Shown here: positions 58,801-64,000 of the stretch, piece after piece
Numbering within the stretch: position 1 is the stretch's first letter
Layout of the letters: each line of letters opens with the position of its first letter
Origin: Rudaea cellulosilytica DSM 22992
Lineage (GTDB): Bacteria > Pseudomonadota > Gammaproteobacteria > Xanthomonadales > Rhodanobacteraceae
Assembly (NCBI RefSeq): GCF_000378125.1
Contig: NZ_KB899242.1
Span: 744,001-808,000 of the forward strand
Direction of reading: 5' to 3'
Length of the DNA: 64,000 nucleotides
Notes under the pieces: model-generated
Database searches by the model: none
What the model was told of the DNA's origin: nothing
What the model saw: the letters and a program-made list of their open reading frames with translations, nothing else
Position numbers and translations under genes: made by a program

Positions 58801-61539
58801 ATGTCCGCAAACCTGCCCGAGCGTCGCTCGCCTGATCAACGCGTCGATCCTGACGAACTTCTCGCGCGCATGCGCCGCGAGGAGGCGCGCGCGCGGCGCG
58901 GACGACTGAAGATCTTTTTCGGTGCAGCGCCCGGAGTCGGCAAGAGTTACGCGATGCTCGAGGCCGCGCGCAAGCTCGCGGCCGAGCACGTCGATATCGT
59001 CGTCGGCTATGTCGAACTGCATGGCCGCGCCGAAACCGAAAAACTGCTCGAAGGGCTGGAAGTTCTGCCGCCGCAACGTCTCGACCATCGTGGAGTGACG
59101 CTCACCGAGTTCGATGTCGACGCCGCGCTCAAGCGCCATCCGCGCGTCGTCTGCGTCGATGAGCTCGCGCACAGCAACCATGCGGGCGCGCGCCATCCGA
59201 AGCGTTGGATGGACGTCGAGGAACTGCTCGTTGCCGGCATCGACGTCTACACGACGGTCAACGTGCAGCACATCGAGAGCCTCAACGACGTGGTCGCGCA
59301 GATCACCGGCGTTCACGTACGCGAAACCGTGCCCGACCGCGTGTTCGACGCCGCCGACGAGGTCGAACTCGTCGACCTGCCGCCCGACGAACTGCTGCAG
59401 CGCCTACGCGAAGGCAAGGTCTATGCGAGCGAAAAGACCGGCCAGGCGTTGACCTCGTTCTTCCGCAAGGGCAACCTGATCGCGCTGCGCGAACTCGCGC
59501 TACGCACCACGGCCGACCGCGTCGACGCCGCACTGCGCGCCTACCGCGAGGACCATGCGATCGTCGAGACCTGGGCCGCAGGCGAGCGCGTGCTCGTCTG
59601 CATCGGTCCCGATCCGCTGTCCGAACGCGTGGTGCGCGCCGCGCGTCGGCTCGCGACCGCGCTGCATGCCGGCTGGATCGCCGTCTACGTCGAGACACCC
59701 GCGCTGACGCGATTGCCGCGTGCGGCACGCGATCGCGTTCTTGCGAATCTGAAACTGGCCGAGACGCTCGGCGCGGAAACGGCAAACCTGTCCGGCGAAT
59801 CGGTCGCGGGCGAACTGATCGCCTACGCGCGCCGGCGCAATGTCAGCAAGATCATCCTCGGCAAGCCGAGCCGCCCGCGCTGGCACGACCGGCTGCGGCC
59901 CTCGCTCGTCGACGAGATCGCGCGGCAAAGCGGCGCGATCGACGTCTACGTGATCTCCGGCGAGGCGGGCGAGCAGACCACGCAGCCGCGGCGCATGCCG
60001 CGACGCACGAGCCCGTGGCAGGCGTATGCGCGCAGCGCCGCCGTCGTTGTCGCGATCACACTGCTCTGCGAACTGCTGTATGCCTACGTCGAACTGACCA
60101 ACCTGGTCATGCTCTACCTGCTCGGCACCGTCTATGTCGCCGCGCGCATCGGTCGCGGGCCGTCGGCGCTCGTCGCTGTGCTCAGCGTCTGTTTGTTCGA
60201 TTTCCTGTTCGTGCCGCCGATCTACTCGTTCGCCGTGTCCGACGCGCAGTACCTGATCACGTTCGGGGTGATGCTGGCGACCGGCCTCGTCATCAGCCAC
60301 TTCGCGGCGCGCGGCAAGCGCCAGGCCGCGGTCGCGCGCGCGCGCGAGCGGCGCACGAACGAGCTCTACGCGTTGAGCCGCGAGCTGGCGCAGTCGCGCA
60401 AAGTTGACGAACTCGGCCGCATCGTGATCCGTCACATCCTCGCCGACATCGACGGCGAGGCGGCGGTGTTGCTGCCCGATGCGCATGGCCATCTGCTCGA
60501 TCCGGCGCACTTCTGCACACGCGGCGCCGCGACGGCGAATGCAACGCGCTACCCCGTTCCCGGCAACGATCTCGGCATCGCGCAGTGGGCCTACGACCAC
60601 CGCCAGAAGGCCGGGCGCAACACCGACACGCTGGCGAGCGCCGACGCGATCTACCTGCCGCTCAACGCGCTCAAGCGCTGTATCGGCGTGATCGGGCTGC
60701 GGCCTGCGGACCCATCCCGACTCGATGCGCCGGAGCAGATGCAGTTGATCGAATCGTTCGTCAACCAGGCTGCAGTCGCGATGGAGCGCGTGCAGCTTGC
60801 CGAAACGGCGCAGGCCGCCGGCGTCGAGATCGAATCGGAAAAAATGCGCAACGCGCTGCTGTCCTCGATCTCGCACGACTTCCGCACCCCGCTCGCGAGC
60901 ATCATCGGCGCGACCTCCACGCTGCTCGACGAATCGCCTGGAGGCATCGACGCGGCCCAACGCAAGACCCTGCTCGGCGCGGTGTTCGACGAGGCCAATC
61001 GCCTGCACCGCCTCGTCGACAACCTGCTCGACCTGACTCGGCTCACCGCGGGCAAGCTCGCACTCAAGCGCCAGTGGGTGCCGCTCGAGGAAATCGTCGG
61101 CGCCGTGCTGCACCGCCTGCACGCCGCGCTGGCCGGCCGCAAGATCAGCGTCGACATACCCGCCGATCTGCCGCTGCTGCACGTCGACGAAGTGATGCTC
61201 GGGCAACTGCTGTTCAACCTCGTCGACAACGCGCAAAAGTACACTCCGGCCGGCAGCGCGATCGAAATCGCCGCATCGGTGCAGCGCGGCGAGATCGTCG
61301 TCAGCGTGCGCGACCACGGCCCCGGCGTGCCGGCCGGCGAGGAAGAGCGCGTGTTCGACAAATTCCAACGCGGTCATGCGGAAGGCGCGCAGAGCGGATT
61401 CGGCCTCGGCCTCAGCATCGCCAAGGCGATCGTCGAGGCGCACGGCGGCGAGATCCGCGCACGCAACTATTCCACCGACCACGGCGGCGGCGCCGAATTC
61501 CGCTTCAGTTTGCCGCTCGCCGCGCAGCCGCCGGCATGA
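58801..61539 (+). CDS. kdpD: Sensor histidine kinase KdpD
   Basis: A 912-residue membrane sensor of K+ limitation. Walker A GAAPGVGKSYAML (41-53) and CVDELAHSN open the KdpD N-terminal domain; a universal-stress-like domain follows (VLVCIGPDPLSERVVRAARR). Four transmembrane helices lie around 410-500 (VVVAITLLCELLYAYVELT, LVMLYLLGTVYVAARIG, ALVAVLSVCLFDFLFVPPIY). A GAF domain (LPLNALKRCIGVIGLRP) precedes HisKA (phospho-His near 693 in SSISHDFRTPLASIIG) and HATPase (NLVDNAQKYTPAG, GLGLSIAKAIVEAHGG). Complete. It is separated from kdpFABC by more than 2 kb. Confidence 0.97.
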   Translation: MSANLPERRSPDQRVDPDELLARMRREEARARRGRLKIFFGAAPGVGKSYAMLEAARKLAAEHVDIVVGYVELHGRAETEKLLEGLEVLPPQRLDHRGVTLTEFDVDAALKRHPRVVCVDELAHSNHAGARHPKRWMDVEELLVAGIDVYTTVNVQHIESLNDVVAQITGVHVRETVPDRVFDAADEVELVDLPPDELLQRLREGKVYASEKTGQALTSFFRKGNLIALRELALRTTADRVDAALRAYREDHAIVETWAAGERVLVCIGPDPLSERVVRAARRLATALHAGWIAVYVETPALTRLPRAARDRVLANLKLAETLGAETANLSGESVAGELIAYARRRNVSKIILGKPSRPRWHDRLRPSLVDEIARQSGAIDVYVISGEAGEQTTQPRRMPRRTSPWQAYARSAAVVVAITLLCELLYAYVELTNLVMLYLLGTVYVAARIGRGPSALVAVLSVCLFDFLFVPPIYSFAVSDAQYLITFGVMLATGLVISHFAARGKRQAAVARARERRTNELYALSRELAQSRKVDELGRIVIRHILADIDGEAAVLLPDAHGHLLDPAHFCTRGAATANATRYPVPGNDLGIAQWAYDHRQKAGRNTDTLASADAIYLPLNALKRCIGVIGLRPADPSRLDAPEQMQLIESFVNQAAVAMERVQLAETAQAAGVEIESEKMRNALLSSISHDFRTPLASIIGATSTLLDESPGGIDAAQRKTLLGAVFDEANRLHRLVDNLLDLTRLTAGKLALKRQWVPLEEIVGAVLHRLHAALAGRKISVDIPADLPLLHVDEVMLGQLLFNLVDNAQKYTPAGSAIEIAASVQRGEIVVSVRDHGPGVPAGEEERVFDKFQRGHAEGAQSGFGLGLSIAKAIVEAHGGEIRARNYSTDHGGGAEFRFSLPLAAQPPA

Positions 61540-62240
61540 ACGCCAACGGACCACGCGCGACCGTGCTCGTGATCGAGGACGATCCGCAGATCGCGCGCTT
61601 TCTCGCCACCGCGCTCGACGCGCACGGCTATGCGCTGCACGTTGCCGCAAACGGCCACGATGGCCTGCGCGAGGCGGCGCTGCGCCAGCCCGACATCGTC
61701 ATCGTCGATCTCGGCCTACCCGACATCTCCGGCCTCGAAGTGATCACGCGCCTGCGCGAGTGGTTCACACGATCGATCATCGTGCTCTCGGCGCGCAACC
61801 GGGAGACCGACAAGGTCGGCGCGCTCGACCTCGGCGCGGACGATTACCTGACCAAGCCGTTCGGCATCGGCGAACTGCTCGCGCGCCTGCGCGTGGCCGA
61901 ACGCCATCGCGCGAAGAACGACAATGCCGACCCCGAAGCGCGCATCGAAGCGGGCGACCTCGTCATCGACCTCGCCGCGCGCCGCGTGCAGCGCGACGGT
62001 GCCGACGTGCACCTCACCCCGATCGAATACCGCTTGCTCGCCGCGCTGGCGCGCCACCGCGGCAAGGTGCTCACCCACCGCCAATTGCTGACCGAAGTCT
62101 GGGGTGCCGCCCACGTCGAATCGCCGCACTACCTGCGTATCTATCTGCGCGCGCTGCGGCACAAGATCGAGGCCGACCCGGCCCAGCCGAAACACCTGCT
62201 GACCGAGGTTGGCGTCGGTTATCGCTTCGCCGACGACTGA
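61536..62240 (+). CDS. kdpE: Response regulator KdpE
   Basis: A 234-residue OmpR-family activator of kdpFABC. ATG 61536 overlaps the kdpD stop in ATGA. Receiver: VIEDDPQIA, phospho-Asp58 in VIVDLGLPD, VLSARN and Lys in LTKPFGIGELLAR. Winged helix: LTPIEYRLLAALARHRGKVL, WGAAHVESPHYLRIYLRALR and LLTEVGVGYRF. Likely target: the TTTAC repeats before the first kdp microgene. Confidence 0.96.
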   Translation: MNANGPRATVLVIEDDPQIARFLATALDAHGYALHVAANGHDGLREAALRQPDIVIVDLGLPDISGLEVITRLREWFTRSIIVLSARNRETDKVGALDLGADDYLTKPFGIGELLARLRVAERHRAKNDNADPEARIEAGDLVIDLAARRVQRDGADVHLTPIEYRLLAALARHRGKVLTHRQLLTEVWGAAHVESPHYLRIYLRALRHKIEADPAQPKHLLTEVGVGYRFADD

Positions 62241-62619
62241 TTTTGGCTGAACGCCTGCCACGGAAAGCCGCCCCGCAAGCAAAACCCCATCAAATCCGGT
62301 ATAATCAGCGGGTTGTGCGGCCGTGTGGCCGCGATTTACGCACCGCAGCGGCCTCATCGCCGCAGATTTCGTGTCGCGTCAAACGACTTTCATCCGCCTC
62401 CGGCATCCTTGATCGGTTGCCGCGGGCGATTGCATTTTCGCAAACGTTGAAAGAACCAAATCGGCACATGGATGTGCCGACGCAATGAGCGCTTTTTGCT
62501 CATTGCGACAAACGTGGCGCGGCTTTGCCGCGACCGTTTGTGAGCCCGATTCTAATCAAGATCGGGCGGCAGGATGCCCAGTTTTGCACTCCAATTACTT
62601 AACCTTACGAGTTACGACC
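62241..62619 (+). promoter_or_regulatory. Hairpin-rich leader before the EF-G gene
   Basis: A 379-bp gap. A consensus -10 TATAAT lies at 62300-62305 without a good -35. Downstream come GCGGCC/GGCCGC (62317-62332) and four adjacent perfect hairpins: 8-bp stem 62461-62480; 10-bp stem 62481-62507 with a T-rich loop; two-step stem 62508-62541; 7-bp stem 62544-62567. The last ends 52 bp before ATG 62620. No hairpin has a classical T tail. The leader would be about 310 nt and heavily folded. Confidence 0.6.
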
Positions 62620-64000
62620 ATGGCCCGTACCAAAGACCTCAAGTTCTACCGCAACATCGGCATCATCGCGCACATCGACGCCGGCAAGACGACGACGACC
62701 GAGCGCGTGCTCTATTACACCGGCAAGAAGCACCAGATCGTCGACGTGCACGACACCAAGGATGGCAAGGGCTCGACCACGACCGACTACCTCGAGCAGG
62801 AACGCAAGCGCGGCATCACGATCCAGTCCGCCGCGGTGTCGACCGAGTGGAAGGGCTACCAGATCAACGTCATCGACACCCCGGGACACGTCGACTTCAC
62901 GATCGAAGTGAACCGCTCGCTGCGTGTGCTCGACGGCGCGGTCGTCGTGTTCGACGGCGTCGCCGGCGTGGAGCCGCAGACCGAGACCAACTGGCGCCTC
63001 GCCGACCAGTACCGCGTGCCGCGCATGTGCTACGTCAACAAGATGGACCGCATCGGCGCCAACTTCGCCCATTGCGTCAAGGGCATCCGCGAACGCCTCG
63101 GCGCCAACGCCCTGCTCTGCCAGGTTCCGCTCGGCAGCCATGACGAGTTCTGCGGCATGGTCGACCTCGTCGCCGGCGTCGGCTACAAGTGGGATTCGCA
63201 CGACAAGGATTCGACCTGGGAAACGATCCCGCTCGACCAGATCAAGGACAAGGTCACGTTCGCCGCCACGGCCGACAACGAGTGGGTCGCGAACCTGCCG
63301 AAGCTGCGCCAGGATCTGCTCGAATCCGCGCTCGCGATGGACGACGAAGCGTTCGAGAAGCTGCTCGAAACCGGCGAATTCGACCCGGCCGTGCTCAAGA
63401 AGTGCATCCGCAAGGGTTGCATCGAAGGCAAGCTCGTACCGATCTTCTGCGGCTCGTCCTATCGCAACAAAGGCGTGCAGCAACTGCTCGACGGCGTCAT
63501 TGACTACATGCCGGCGCCGGGCGAGAACGGTGGCATCGCGATGGTCGACGAGGACGGCAAGGCGATCGGCATGCAAGAAGTGACCGACGACGCGCCGGCG
63601 CGCGCGCTCGCGTTCAAGGTCATCAATGACCAGTTCGGCACGCTCACTTTCGTGCGCGTCTATTCGGGCGTGATCAAGAAGGGCGACACCCTGCTCAACG
63701 TCACCCGCGACAAGAAGGAGCGCATCGGCCGCATCGTCGAAGTGCAGGCGAACGCGACCAAGGACATCGACGAAGTGCGCGCCGGCGACATCTGCGCGTT
63801 CGTCTCGATGAAGGATACCGAGACCGGCGATTCGCTCAGCGATCCGTCCAAGCCGGCCCTGCTCGAGCGCATGCGCTTCCCGGATCCGGTGATCTCGGTT
63901 TCGGTCGAACCGAAGTCGCGCAACGACATCGACAAGATGTCGACCGCGCTGTACAAGATGGCCAAGGCCGACCCCAGCCTGCGTCTGCAGGTCGATCCGG
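62620..64000 (+). CDS. fusA: Elongation factor G, 3' end outside window
   Basis: The first 460 residues of a translational GTPase. G1 is IAHIDAGKTTTTER, the switch I region is RKRGITIQSAAV, G3 is DTPGHVDF, G4 is NKMD, and domain II begins near 290 (LAFKVINDQFGTLTFVRVYS). EF-G drives ribosomal translocation and, with RRF, recycling. The upstream neighbour is kdpE, not rpsL-rpsG, and the switch I loop TKDGKGSTTTDYLEQERKRG differs from the E. coli str-operon EF-G, so this may be a second EF-G paralogue. The symbol is family level only. The start is fixed by the standard MARTKDLKFYRNIGI. Confidence 0.92.
   Translation, partial: MARTKDLKFYRNIGIIAHIDAGKTTTTERVLYYTGKKHQIVDVHDTKDGKGSTTTDYLEQERKRGITIQSAAVSTEWKGYQINVIDTPGHVDFTIEVNRSLRVLDGAVVVFDGVAGVEPQTETNWRLADQYRVPRMCYVNKMDRIGANFAHCVKGIRERLGANALLCQVPLGSHDEFCGMVDLVAGVGYKWDSHDKDSTWETIPLDQIKDKVTFAATADNEWVANLPKLRQDLLESALAMDDEAFEKLLETGEFDPAVLKKCIRKGCIEGKLVPIFCGSSYRNKGVQQLLDGVIDYMPAPGENGGIAMVDEDGKAIGMQEVTDDAPARALAFKVINDQFGTLTFVRVYSGVIKKGDTLLNVTRDKKERIGRIVEVQANATKDIDEVRAGDICAFVSMKDTETGDSLSDPSKPALLERMRFPDPVISVSVEPKSRNDIDKMSTALYKMAKADPSLRLQVDP

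Overview
The window is a GC-rich stretch of a Gram-negative proteobacterial chromosome. LpxH, outer-membrane porin, MinCDE, KdpFABC/DE and Bpt genes, frequent GTG/TTG starts, a 'pathogenicity-like' DUF2007 gene and an SPFH/Arc-type operon together suggest the gammaproteobacterial order Xanthomonadales (Rhodanobacteraceae or Xanthomonadaceae). This placement is an inference from gene content, not a database match. Both ends are cut inside genes: tesB on the left and an elongation factor G gene on the right. I found no tRNA, rRNA, insertion sequence, prophage or CRISPR array.

Layout. 1-6.9 kb: acyl-CoA thioesterase, a DUF2007 protein between two copies of a paired-hairpin repeat, a HAD phosphatase, the Bpt aminoacyl-transferase, a periplasmic transglutaminase-like protein, then an SPFH / small membrane protein / ribbon-helix-helix / VanY-like cluster behind a double TTGATATC operator. 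6.9-18.7 kb, minus strand: a secreted penicillin-acylase-family hydrolase, a DUF423 protein, a four-gene gliding-type ABC system (ATPase, permease, GldG-like, DUF4340), an SRPBCC protein and a NarL/DesK-type two-component pair. 19-24.3 kb, plus strand: GNAT acetyltransferase, minCDE, a small HExxH protein, then a Spy/CpxP-like protein with CpxR- and CpxA-like regulators behind a Cpx-type box. 24.4-28 kb: a membrane protein divergent from an AraC regulator, a PEBP protein and a Bcr/CflA exporter.

28.2-41.8 kb is one minus-strand reading frame for a secreted protein of about 4,550 residues. It carries 18 tandem 132-residue DUF11-type repeats, each with four conserved cysteines, and a C-terminal sorting-signal-like tail. 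A 0.94-kb spacer separates it from a divergent orphan OmpR-type regulator and contains 10-bp direct repeats that would suit that regulator. 43.6-50.2 kb: exopolyphosphatase, periplasmic cyclophilin, LpxH, an SH3 protein and a large DUF1631 protein.

50.5-62.2 kb is an expanded potassium (Kdp) locus. Three overlapping single-span microproteins (the third is KdpF) are followed by kdpA, kdpB, a TorF-type porin gene, kdpC, a small membrane protein and a 45-codon kup remnant. A CTERM-like beta-helix protein and a glycosyltransferase then separate these from kdpDE. A run of perfect hairpins precedes an EF-G gene that lies outside the usual str operon. The most unusual parts are the giant repeat protein with its regulatory spacer, the kdp locus with its microproteins, porin and kup scar, and the hairpin-rich EF-G leader.
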